NCBI GenBank assembly: GCA_016295505.1
Contig: JAEDLC010000051.1
Location: forward strand, 1 to 13,247
Length of the DNA: 13,247 nt
Reading direction: 5' to 3'
Origin: Dorea sp.
GTDB taxonomy: Bacteria > Bacillota_A > Clostridia > Lachnospirales > Lachnospiraceae
Below the pieces are notes generated by a model. It saw nothing but the letters and a program-made list of their open reading frames with translations. It did no database searches and was not told the DNA's origin. Each line of letters begins with the position of its first letter. The stretch's first letter is position 1. Position numbers and translations under genes: made by a program. Shown here one piece after another: positions 1-5,972 of this stretch.

Positions 1-1103
1 CCACCCATACAAGGTCCACAACTTGGTGTATTAACTGCACATCCCGCATCTACAAAGATATCCAGAAGACCTTCTGCAATACACTGCTTGTAGATCTTTT
101 GTGTTGCAGGTATCACCATCACACGAACATCCGGATGAACGGTACGTCCCTTGAGAATTGCTGCCGCTCTTCTCATATCCTCCATTCTTCCGTTTGTACA
201 GGATCCGATCACTACCTGATCGATCTTGATCGGCTCCATTGCTTCGATCTCATCAATCGTCTTTGCGTTGCCCGGAAGATGTGGGAACGCCACTGTCGGA
301 CGTACTTCAGAAAGATCGATCTCAACAACTTCATCATATTCTGCATCTTCATCTGCTTCGAATACCTGATAAGATTTCTTTGTATGCTCTTTCAGATAGC
401 TTTCTGTCTTTTCATCCACCGGGAAGATACCGTTCTTGGCTCCGGCTTCAATTGCCATATTAGCCATTGTAAATCTGTCATCCATAGAAAGGCTTGCAAT
501 ACCCTCTCCTGTAAACTCCATAGATTTGTACAGTGCTCCGTCTACACCGATCTTACCGATAATATGAATGATAATATCTTTACCACTTACGTATGGTCCC
601 GGTTTCCCGGTCAGCACAAACTTAATTGCTCCCGGAACCTTGAACCACAGTTCTCCGGTTGCCATTCCGGTTGCAATATCCGTTGTACCCACACCTGTGG
701 AAAACGATCCAAGAGCTCCATATGTACATGTATGCGAATCCGCACCGATAATACATTCGCCGGCGGCTACAACTCCCGCCTCCGGAAGAATTGCATGCTC
801 TACTCCTGATTTGCCCTGTTCAAAATACCAGGACAGTCCCTGTTCTCCGGCAAACTCACGAATTGCTTTTGAATTTTCTGCTGATTTAATGTCCTTATTC
901 GGGGTAAAATGATCCGGTACAAGAACCACTTTATCTTTATCAAATACGGAATCTGCCATTTCTCTGAAAATAGGCAGTGCCATTGGTCCTGTGATATCAT
1001 TGGCCATAACCACGTCCAGCTTTGCTTCAATCAGCTGTCCTGCGGTTACAGATTCCAGGCCGGCATGTGCTGCCAGTATTTTCTGCGTCATTGTCATTCC
1101 CAT
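1..1103 (-). CDS. leuC: 3-isopropylmalate dehydratase large subunit, 3' end outside window
   Basis: Aconitase-family enzyme that, with the small subunit LeuD, isomerises 2-isopropylmalate to 3-isopropylmalate in leucine biosynthesis in the cytosol. The first 367 residues are visible; LeuC of this bacterial/archaeal-type branch is usually about 420 residues, so only the C-terminus is missing at the left edge. Seen: DHFTP near residue 64, ADSHTCTYGA near 121-130, GSCTNGR near 300-306 and PSCGPC at 360-365. The three [4Fe-4S] ligands would be C302, C362 and C365, with the 60-residue and 3-residue spacings known for the family. The ATG at 1103 follows AAGGAGG at good spacing; two further in-frame ATGs lie within six codons. 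leuD would be expected just beyond position 1. No leuA or leucine T-box leader lies upstream; the gene has its own promoter. Homoaconitase is the main alternative. Confidence 0.93.
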   Translation of the reverse strand, partial: MGMTMTQKILAAHAGLESVTAGQLIEAKLDVVMANDITGPMALPIFREMADSVFDKDKVVLVPDHFTPNKDIKSAENSKAIREFAGEQGLSWYFEQGKSGVEHAILPEAGVVAAGECIIGADSHTCTYGALGSFSTGVGTTDIATGMATGELWFKVPGAIKFVLTGKPGPYVSGKDIIIHIIGKIGVDGALYKSMEFTGEGIASLSMDDRFTMANMAIEAGAKNGIFPVDEKTESYLKEHTKKSYQVFEADEDAEYDEVVEIDLSEVRPTVAFPHLPGNAKTIDEIEAMEPIKIDQVVIGSCTNGRMEDMRRAAAILKGRTVHPDVRVMVIPATQKIYKQCIAEGLLDIFVDAGCAVNTPSCGPCMG

Positions 1104-1141
1104 AACAATTATTCCTCCTTATATGTCTGGTCTTACGCTGT

Positions 1142-1171
1142 ATTTTAACACAGATAAATATATTGGTGCAA
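1142..1171 (-). promoter_or_regulatory. Predicted sigma-A promoter of leuC
   Basis: On the minus strand TTGCAC (1171-1166) and TAAAAT (1147-1142) are separated by 18 nt. The -10 element ends 38 nt before the leuC start codon, so the untranslated leader is short and has no room for a T-box or other long leader. Prediction from sequence only. Confidence 0.65.
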
Positions 1172-1176
1172 CAAAG

Positions 1177-1204
1177 AATGGTGATGAATTTCTTCACCAC
1201 CATT
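1177..1204 (-). terminator. Inverted repeat after the PHP gene, just upstream of the leuC promoter
   Basis: Two 12-nt arms (1177-1188 and 1193-1204) match at 11 of 12 positions around a 4-nt loop. It begins 15 nt after the PHP-gene stop codon and, on the minus strand, is followed by CTTTGTTG, a poor U-tract. It may be a weak terminator of the PHP gene. Because it ends 5 nt upstream of the leuC -35 element, it could instead be an operator. The sequence does not decide. Confidence 0.4.
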
Positions 1205-1219
1205 TCACCTTTCCTTTAT

Positions 1220-2068
1220 TTACATATCTGCATGCATTTTCTGTCTTCTTATATTGTGCAGATATGGGATCTCGATCGGATCGATCGGATCAATCGGATT
1301 CTCAATTTTCCCTTTCTCCGTTCTGCTGTGTTGCTTGAGAAGCGCTCCTCCTCTGTTATAAAACCAGAATGAGTATGTCAGAATCTTATGTGCTGCTCCC
1401 ATCTTATCTTTAACCGTCTTGCCATAGAGAGCACCGCCCGTTTCAATCTGTGCCTTACTTCGGATCAGGGAGATCAGCTCGGTCTCACAGGTGACGCGTT
1501 CCGGAAGAATTGTATATCCCATTCCCACACAGTCCTGTTTGTGTGCATCGCTTCCTCCGATTCCCGGTTTTTTATATTTTTTTGCAAGTTTCATTGCTCC
1601 GTCATTTGAGGCTTCCGATTCACACGCATTAAATGCTTCGATAAAATCAAAACGTTTGATCAACTCCGGAGATTTGTAGAATCTGTTTGTATTCGTAAAA
1701 CTCAGATACTTTTCTCCACAGGGATGTGCCGGTCCCAGAATTCCACCATGGCGATGCACAAAATCAATCAGTACACTGACCGGCAGACCTTTTAATTCCA
1801 GAAGTCTCATCTTCACACCCTCCGGCATGATACAGATAATATGCCCGGCATCCAGAGTATCATACTCGATGCCTTTGAGCACAACAAAATCTTCGTGCAT
1901 CTTTCCCTTCATGTGATTCTTCCAATGACGATATCCATGATACGTATCATGATCTGTAATCAACATTCCGTCAAATCCTTTTTCCTTTAAAATCATGATA
2001 TACTCGTCCAAGCTTACCTTGCTGTCAACAGATCCTTCCCGCACGTGACAATGCATATCCAGTTTCAT
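1220..2068 (-). CDS. PHP-domain metal-dependent phosphoesterase
   Basis: Polymerase-and-histidinol-phosphatase (PHP) fold protein of 282 residues, in the group of small stand-alone PHP phosphoesterases. Seen: the N-terminal metal motif MHCHVREGSVDS (residues 5-16), ITDHDTYHG (38-46), a PAHPCG motif near 113-118, and GGSDAHK near 172-178, together the usual metal ligands of the family. A nucleotide or phosphate-monoester substrate is inferred; the real one is unknown. AAGGAGG sits 7 nt before the ATG, and a promoter lies just upstream. After the PHP domain the last 40 or so residues are unusual: a basic region, then a (N/D)PI repeat encoded by three 9-bp tandem units, then a charged tail. The gene is probably a single transcription unit. 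Confidence 0.85.
   Translation of the reverse strand: MKLDMHCHVREGSVDSKVSLDEYIMILKEKGFDGMLITDHDTYHGYRHWKNHMKGKMHEDFVVLKGIEYDTLDAGHIICIMPEGVKMRLLELKGLPVSVLIDFVHRHGGILGPAHPCGEKYLSFTNTNRFYKSPELIKRFDFIEAFNACESEASNDGAMKLAKKYKKPGIGGSDAHKQDCVGMGYTILPERVTCETELISLIRSKAQIETGGALYGKTVKDKMGAAHKILTYSFWFYNRGGALLKQHSRTEKGKIENPIDPIDPIEIPYLHNIRRQKMHADM
1273..1299. repeat. Three tandem 9-bp units inside the PHP gene
   Basis: Plus-strand units CGATCGGAT, CGATCGGAT and CAATCGGAT run head to tail. They keep the reading frame of the PHP gene and encode the NPIDPIDPI stretch near its C-terminus. Confidence 0.85.
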
Positions 2069-2100
2069 AAGTAAGCCTCCTTCACAATAATCTTAACAAT

Positions 2101-2128
2101 ATTATAGCACATCCTGTTCAAAATACAA
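2101..2128 (-). promoter_or_regulatory. Predicted promoter of the PHP gene
   Basis: Minus-strand TTGTAT (2128-2123) and TATAAT (2106-2101) are spaced by 16 nt. The -10 element is preceded by TGC, making it an extended -10. It lies 32 nt before the PHP start codon and 20 nt downstream of the stop of the small membrane protein. Confidence 0.7.
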
Positions 2129-2141
2129 CTAAGCCAGAATA

Positions 2142-2174
2142 CTGTTAATTAGATTATTTTTCCATTATTAACAG
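2142..2174 (-). repeat. Inverted repeat at the end of the small membrane protein gene
   Basis: Perfect 8-nt arms (2142-2149 and 2167-2174, CTGTTAAT and its complement) flank a 17-nt AT-rich loop and span the stop codon. The stem is AT-rich and lacks a following T-run on the minus strand, so it is at best a weak terminator. Confidence 0.35.
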
Positions 2175-2322
2175 ACCTTTTCACAAAAACCGCACACATA
2201 ATCCATACAATCATATAAAGATATCCCGGCACTTCAATCTCCGAAAAACTATACAGCAGCATCAACATCATCTGAACTGCAATTCCTGTAATAGCAACAA
2301 CCATTTTCATCTTTTCTGACAT
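2149..2322 (-). CDS. Small two-helix membrane protein, unknown function
   Basis: Predicted 57-residue protein. A hydrophobic segment near residues 7-25 and a second near 35-51 are joined by a short acidic linker (SFSEIEVPG), and the tail is basic (VKRSVNNGK). This suggests a helical hairpin in the membrane with both ends probably inside. I do not recognise a family. An in-frame ATG exists seven codons earlier, but the purine-rich GGAAGGAGAGG lies between the two. The downstream ATG (MSEKMKM) at 2322 is therefore the better start, about 8 nt after that site. The gene follows the larger membrane protein by 88 nt with no convincing promoter in between, so it may be co-transcribed with it. A long hairpin covers its ribosome binding site. 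Coding status is plausible but unproven for such a short frame. Confidence 0.55.
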   Translation of the reverse strand: MSEKMKMVVAITGIAVQMMLMLLYSFSEIEVPGYLYMIVWIMCAVFVKRSVNNGKII

Positions 2323-2325
2323 AAA

Positions 2326-2371
2326 ATACACCTCTCCTTCCATAGTTATTACTATAGCAGAAGAGGTGTGT
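2326..2371 (-). promoter_or_regulatory. Long hairpin covering the ribosome binding site of the small membrane protein gene
   Basis: Arms at 2328-2346 and 2351-2369 form a stem of 19 positions (one mismatch and two G-U pairs as RNA) around a 4-nt loop; one or two further pairs are possible at the base. On the minus-strand transcript the 3' arm is GGAAGGAGAGGUGU, the whole Shine-Dalgarno region, and the start codon follows 5-6 nt later. It is either an RNA switch that hides the site or a terminator for the upstream gene with a poor U-tract (UAUUUUAU). Confidence 0.6.
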
Positions 2372-2410
2372 CATAAAATGGACTTGTTTTCCTATTATCC
2401 ACAATACTTT

Positions 2411-3139
2411 TTAATCGTCTTCATCCTCTGAATCTTCCATATCTTCATCAAGAACCATTCTCGCTTTTTCCACTTCAGATTCCATGGATTCCTGATCTCT
2501 GACTTTTCTGGAATATATCTTTTCTTTCTTTCCGACCTTTCTGGAATGCATCATTGTCTGAATCATCCAGCCGATCACAGCGAGTGCTGCACTGAGCGCA
2601 TATCCGATCCAAACCGTATTGCTCATTCCGAACAGAACAGGAAGGGCCATACCTGCTTCCGTTCCGCCGGTAATTCCGGTAATCAATATTACAATCAGAT
2701 CCGTAAAAAGCACAGCCAGAACAGCAAGAATGATCGATACTGCCAGACAGATGATAATGACGATCAGATTCGTTGACCGAATCAGAAGGCTCATTGTTCC
2801 CATACTATAAAAAAAGGTCACTAAAAAGACGCCGAACTTTTTCAAAACAGCAGCCAGTATACACAGAATAAGAGCTCCCCCAGCAGTAACACCAATCATT
2901 GCCGTTCCATTCAGCCCTGCCACTACGCCTGCGGCGATTCCGATTCCTGCCCCGAGCACAAGACCGATCAATGCGGCAAGCACCCGGACGATCTTCAATC
3001 CGAAAATCGCAATCACGAGTCCAATCACAATCGTGACGACCGCAGCTCCCATAACAATCTGAGACGCTCCCTCAAGTATCGCATCTGCTGATCCATCCAT
3101 ATCCTTCAGCATATCCAGCATGTTCATCATTTCGTTCAT
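2411..3139 (-). CDS. Multi-pass membrane protein, TMEM198/DUF4203-like
   Basis: 242 residues. After an amphipathic N-terminus of about 25 residues come roughly seven hydrophobic segments (about 28-48, 52-76, 80-99, 102-120, 123-147, 150-169 and 174-196). Several are rich in glycine and alanine, for example the stretch GLVLGAGIGIAAGVVAGLNG. The C-terminal 45 residues are soluble: first basic (RKVGKKEKIYSRKVR), then strongly acidic, ending in EDSEDEDD. Segment order and glycine pattern resemble the TM7S3/TM198-like domain (DUF4203), but this is a judgement from memory of the family, not a search. Function unknown; the charged tail could bind a partner. The ATG at 3139 is preceded by AAGGAG at 10 nt. 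It has its own promoter and may be transcribed with the downstream small membrane protein. Confidence 0.75.
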   Translation of the reverse strand: MNEMMNMLDMLKDMDGSADAILEGASQIVMGAAVVTIVIGLVIAIFGLKIVRVLAALIGLVLGAGIGIAAGVVAGLNGTAMIGVTAGGALILCILAAVLKKFGVFLVTFFYSMGTMSLLIRSTNLIVIIICLAVSIILAVLAVLFTDLIVILITGITGGTEAGMALPVLFGMSNTVWIGYALSAALAVIGWMIQTMMHSRKVGKKEKIYSRKVRDQESMESEVEKARMVLDEDMEDSEDEDD

Positions 3140-3197
3140 TGTTTCTAATCTCCTTCAATTCTTGTCAATAACGATACGCATATAAAAAACCTATTTT

Positions 3198-3226
3198 ATT
3201 ATATCAGCCAGAAATTCAATCGTAAA
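3198..3226 (-). promoter_or_regulatory. Predicted promoter of the DUF4203-like gene
   Basis: Minus-strand TTTACG (3226-3221) and TATAAT (3203-3198), spacer 17 nt. The -10 is perfect and the -35 matches consensus at four of six positions. It lies about 58 nt upstream of the start codon and downstream of the preceding terminator. Confidence 0.65.
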
Positions 3227-3257
3227 GAGAATCCTGAAAAAATACCTTTCATATACC

Positions 3258-3295
3258 AAAAAGAGGCTGTCACATATTCCGCAACAGCCCCTCTT
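3258..3295 (-). terminator. Rho-independent terminator of the DUF6465-type gene
   Basis: On the minus strand AAGAGGGGCTGT pairs with ACAGCCTCTT (a 2-nt GG bulge) around a 13-nt loop, and the right arm runs into TTTTT. It begins 13 nt after the stop codon of the gene at 3309-3758. This is the clearest terminator of the minus-strand block. Confidence 0.88.
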
Positions 3296-3308
3296 CATAC
3301 ATGTTTCC

Positions 3309-3758
3309 CTAGAACTCAACTGATCCCGTCTCTGTACCGTTAATTACATAATAAACAGTCGTTTCTTCCGGCTTTATGTATAAATCCATCGTCTTGATAT
3401 CTCCAACTTTCTTTCCGGAAGCTGTCCATGCCTTTTTCACTCTGGCAATGATATCCTTTTCTTCGACTTCTTTTCCTCCGTACTGAACAACAGCACTTAC
3501 TTTCATTTCTTTCTTTGCTGCAGTCTTCTTTGCTGCAGGTTTTTTAGCAGTTGCTGCCTTCGTCGTTGTCTTTTTTGTAGTTGTTGCTTTCTTTGCAGGT
3601 GCTTTCTTCTCAGGTGCCTTATCCTCTGTTGCTGCTTCTGTTGCAGGAGTCTTTGCCGTCTCTGCTTTTGCTGATACTTTTACAGTCTCTGCTTTTGTTG
3701 CTGTTTCCTTTACAGTTTCGGTTTTCGGGGTTACTGATGTTGCTTTTTTTGTAGCCAT
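3309..3758 (-). CDS. DUF6465-type protein with a histone-like lysine/alanine tail
   Basis: 149 residues in two parts. Residues 1-85 are low complexity and rich in Lys, Ala and Thr with some Pro, containing repeats such as KAETVK/KAETAK and AKKPAAKK; this resembles histone H1 tails and is likely disordered. Residues 86-149 form a compact domain (VSAVVQYGGKEVEEKDI, then AWTASGKK, then LYIKPEETTVYYVINGT) matching the pattern I know from DUF6465 proteins of Lachnospiraceae. Known of the family: conserved but functionally uncharacterised. Inference: the basic tail may bind DNA, RNA or polyphosphate. GAGGAGG lies 7 nt before the ATG. It has a strong promoter and a strong terminator, so it is a monocistronic and probably well expressed gene. 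Confidence 0.85.
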   Translation of the reverse strand: MATKKATSVTPKTETVKETATKAETVKVSAKAETAKTPATEAATEDKAPEKKAPAKKATTTKKTTTKAATAKKPAAKKTAAKKEMKVSAVVQYGGKEVEEKDIIARVKKAWTASGKKVGDIKTMDLYIKPEETTVYYVINGTETGSVEF

Positions 3759-3804
3759 TATAATTCCTCCTCATTGTCCTAAGCTTCGTCACCTAGACTT
3801 GACT

Positions 3805-3832
3805 ATTATATCACAATATCTGGAAAATGCAA
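3805..3832 (-). promoter_or_regulatory. Predicted promoter of the DUF6465-type gene
   Basis: Minus-strand TTGCAT (3832-3827) and TATAAT (3810-3805) with a 16-nt spacer ending in TGTGA. It starts only 7 nt beyond the stop codon of the upstream dehydrogenase gene. No terminator for that gene is visible in between, so some read-through is possible. Confidence 0.75.
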
Positions 3833-3839
3833 TTATAAG

Positions 3840-4793
3840 CTAAAATTCCATAATTTTATGCGTATATTCCCGAATGACCTTTGCAGATTCTTTAAATCTG
3901 GTCAGCTCCTGGCCCGTCATATGAATCTCCAGCACATCAGACGCTCCTGTTCTGTTCAGAACAACCGGAACTCCACAGTATACATCCTTCTCTCCGTACT
4001 CTCCTTCCAGCAGTGTGGATACCGGAATAATACGGTTCTCATTATGGAGAATCGCCTTGATCACACCGACAGCAGTCGTTGCAACTCCATAATAGGTAGT
4101 TCCCTTTCTGTTGAGAATCTCCCAGCCCTCCTGTGCCGTTTTCATGACCAGACTGTCCAGATCCACGTCTCCGACGAGCTCCGGGTTATCACGAATAATA
4201 TCATAAAATGGTTTGCCCGCCACCGTTACTGCAGACCATGGCACCATCTGTGAATCCCCGTGTTCACCCATGGAAAATGCATACACACTTCTCGGATCCA
4301 CGTGGATCAGTTCTGCAATAAAGTTCTTCAGACGTGCAGAATCCAATGCAGTGCCTGTACCGATCACCTGATTCTTGGGAAGTCCGGATAATATCTGTAC
4401 ATAATGTGCGATAATATCCACCGGATTCGATATGATCAGAAAAATACCGTCAAACCCGCTTTCCATAATCGGCTTTACGATCGACCTGGTAATCTTTGCA
4501 GATGCTTCCAGCGTATCCAGCCGTGACTGTCCCTGTCTTGGAGGTGCTCCTGCTGTAATCACAATAATATCCGCATCCCCACAATCCTCGTAATTTCCCT
4601 GATATACCTTGGTATTTCTGTTCAGGTACTCCACACAGTCCTTGAGATCCAGCACTTCTCCCAATGCTTTTTCCTGATTGATATCTACCATCATAATCTC
4701 ATCACAGACTCCCTGTGTCAGCAGACTGAAAGCAGTAGATGATCCAACCAGACCACATCCGACAATTACCACTTTACTTTTATTTGTTGTCAT
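3840..4793 (-). CDS. L-lactate dehydrogenase-family (LDH/MDH) enzyme
   Basis: NAD-dependent 2-hydroxyacid dehydrogenase of the LDH/MDH superfamily, 317 residues, the usual length. It probably reduces pyruvate to L-lactate to recycle NADH. Seen: Rossmann motif VGCGLVGSS (11-19), Asp37 after the second strand (NAD preference), substrate loop AGAPPRQGQSRLD (81-93) with the catalytic-loop Arg91, D151 and R154 in ALDSARLKNF, and the catalytic His178 in GEHGDS. The loop residue that decides substrate (Gln102 in LDH, Arg102 in MDH, classical numbering) is Pro85 here, so lactate specificity is not assured. An upstream in-frame ATG (ten codons earlier, 4823) is rejected because AAAGGAGG lies between it and the ATG at 4793, 9 nt from the latter. 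The leader holds a promoter and a terminator hairpin. Confidence 0.88.
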   Translation of the reverse strand: MTTNKSKVVIVGCGLVGSSTAFSLLTQGVCDEIMMVDINQEKALGEVLDLKDCVEYLNRNTKVYQGNYEDCGDADIIVITAGAPPRQGQSRLDTLEASAKITRSIVKPIMESGFDGIFLIISNPVDIIAHYVQILSGLPKNQVIGTGTALDSARLKNFIAELIHVDPRSVYAFSMGEHGDSQMVPWSAVTVAGKPFYDIIRDNPELVGDVDLDSLVMKTAQEGWEILNRKGTTYYGVATTAVGVIKAILHNENRIIPVSTLLEGEYGEKDVYCGVPVVLNRTGASDVLEIHMTGQELTRFKESAKVIREYTHKIMEF

Positions 4794-4836
4794 ATCTTCT
4801 TTCCTCCTTTGATCATATGACATAAGCTGTCTATAG

Positions 4837-4874
4837 AAAAAACGGCAGAATATCTCTTACAGACATCTCCGCCG
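4837..4874 (-). terminator. Rho-independent terminator between the permease gene and the dehydrogenase gene
   Basis: On the minus strand CGGCGGA pairs with TCTGCCG and the stem continues as ATGTCT with AGATAT after a one-base bulge, loop of 5 nt, followed by TTTTTT. It lies about 54 nt after the permease stop codon and would terminate that gene. It also lies downstream of the only strong promoter seen for the dehydrogenase, so it may act as an attenuator. Confidence 0.85.
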
Positions 4875-4893
4875 CTTTGCTCTCCTTCATCCA

Positions 4894-4922
4894 ATCATAT
4901 TCTTTTTACGTCTTCCTGTCAA
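4894..4922 (-). promoter_or_regulatory. Strong predicted promoter upstream of the dehydrogenase gene
   Basis: Minus-strand TTGACA (4922-4917, perfect) and TATGAT (4899-4894) with a 17-nt spacer. It starts 6 nt after the permease stop codon. Transcription would begin near 4887, about 13 nt before the terminator stem. Confidence 0.75.
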
Positions 4923-4927
4923 GTTTT

Positions 4928-5776
4928 TCACGAAATCAGTTCAAGTATCATACCAGCTATCACTGCCGTGACGTATAATACTCCCAGGATTTTAAAATTT
5001 TCACTTTTATTATGATTCATGCGGAACAATACCACCAGTCCGATTCCTGCCCCTGTACAGAGTCCGGCAATCACCGATGCAAATGAGATGGCACCGCTCA
5101 GATACAACTGTGTAAGAATCACCGAGGCCGCACAATTGGGGATCAGTCCGATCACAGCAGCAATCATTGGCTGAAATATCGTATCTCCAAGCAGCAATGT
5201 CGATAACCGGTCAATTCCGATTAATTCGATACACAGATTTAATATTCCCGTAAATACCAGAAGATATACAGTCATTTTCACTGTATGATTCCATGCAGGC
5301 TTTACAATCCCCGCATGTTCTCTGTGACAGCCGCAGTCATGGCACAGATTGCCGTTTGCTTTTGGTATGGATATTCTGTCTTTCAGAAACAGATCCGCCA
5401 CATATCCTGCCACAATGGCAATCACGACCTTTGTCACCAGAAGAACACCCACTTTCCCTGCATACTCCGGCTTTCCGAGTATGATCAGTATCGCTTCATC
5501 AGAAGTTGCCACAAATACAGACAACAAAGTTCCGACAGAGATAATTCCTCCCGCATACAGATTCGCTGCCATCACAGAAAAGCCGCACTGTGGAACACAG
5601 CCAACGACTGCTCCGGCCACAGGGCCTGCTTTTCCCACCTTTGCAAGCAGCTTTGCAGAAAAATCTCCGGAATAATGCTCCAATGCTTCAATCATCAAAA
5701 ATGCCGCAAATAAAAAAGGAAGCATTTTCAGGCAGTCCAGGCAAGTATCAATCAACACATCTATCAATATTTCCAT
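4928..5776 (-). CDS. ArsP_2-type putative metal/arsenic efflux permease
   Basis: Polytopic membrane protein of 282 residues resembling the 'putative 10TM heavy-metal exporter' family (ArsP_2), often annotated as arsenic efflux protein or putative manganese transporter. Seen: hydrophobic segments throughout; motif VGCVPQCGFSV (58-68) in the first half and IGLIPNCAASV (209-219) in the second. The surroundings also align (NLYAGGIIS with QLYLSGAIS), showing an internal duplication. Between the halves is a hydrophilic loop with LCHDCGCHREH (144-154), a likely metal-binding cluster of three Cys and three His. The ion transported cannot be read from sequence; arsenite, Mn and other metals are all possible. 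AAGGAAGGA lies about 11 nt before the ATG. It has its own promoter and terminator, so it is a single-gene unit. Confidence 0.82.
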   Translation of the reverse strand: MEILIDVLIDTCLDCLKMLPFLFAAFLMIEALEHYSGDFSAKLLAKVGKAGPVAGAVVGCVPQCGFSVMAANLYAGGIISVGTLLSVFVATSDEAILIILGKPEYAGKVGVLLVTKVVIAIVAGYVADLFLKDRISIPKANGNLCHDCGCHREHAGIVKPAWNHTVKMTVYLLVFTGILNLCIELIGIDRLSTLLLGDTIFQPMIAAVIGLIPNCAASVILTQLYLSGAISFASVIAGLCTGAGIGLVVLFRMNHNKSENFKILGVLYVTAVIAGMILELIS

Positions 5777-5816
5777 ATATTTATAATCCTTCCTTTTATT
5801 TTAACCTAATATATCT

Positions 5817-5845
5817 ATTCTAGTTGTTCCACATTGATTTTTCAA
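5817..5845 (-). promoter_or_regulatory. Predicted promoter of the ArsP_2-type permease gene
   Basis: Minus-strand TTGAAA (5845-5840) and TAGAAT (5822-5817), spacer 17 nt, about 40 nt before the start codon. No obvious ArsR or Fur/MntR dyad was seen around it. Confidence 0.65.
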
Positions 5846-5906
5846 GCTGTAATTTTCATTGTTACCGTTTTCAATTATGCTGACCAAACAGTTCCCGGAC
5901 ATTGTT

Positions 5907-5928
5907 CGGTGCCGGATCTTAAGCACCG
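5907..5928 (-). repeat. Second hairpin downstream of the niaR operon
   Basis: CGGTGC (5907-5912) and its complement GCACCG (5923-5928) flank a 10-nt loop. It follows the first hairpin by a few nucleotides on the minus strand and has no T-run. It may back up termination or protect the mRNA end. Confidence 0.4.
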
Positions 5929-5932
5929 GAAA

Positions 5933-5963
5933 GGGACTGCCGTAACTTCATTACTGCAGTCCC
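5933..5963 (-). terminator. Terminator hairpin of the nadABC-niaR operon
   Basis: On the minus strand GGGACTGC pairs with GCAGTCCC, and after one mismatch GTAA pairs with TTAC, leaving a 5-nt loop. It begins 9 nt after the niaR stop codon. The following tract is short (TTTCC), so termination may be incomplete and may need the second hairpin. Confidence 0.7.
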
Positions 5964-5972
5964 CATATGACA

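Noticed and set aside
99..809. 236-residue open frame on the plus strand
   Set aside because: It lies antisense to leuC, is Cys/His-rich with no domain pattern, and has no ribosome binding site. It is a shadow of the coding strand.
1104..1219. Possible leucine T-box or other riboswitch ahead of leuC
   Set aside because: The promoter leaves only about 30 nt of leader, with no T-box sequence or terminator/anti-terminator pair.
4794..4823. Upstream ATG adding ten residues to the lactate dehydrogenase
   Set aside because: The AAAGGAGG site lies downstream of it and is well placed for the ATG at 4793; the extra residues do not resemble the family N-terminus.
4831..4890. Possible 19-residue leader peptide within the lactate dehydrogenase leader
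   Set aside because: Its ATG lies only 3 nt after the -10 element, at or before the expected transcription start, and it has no ribosome binding site. Its coding span simply overlaps the terminator.
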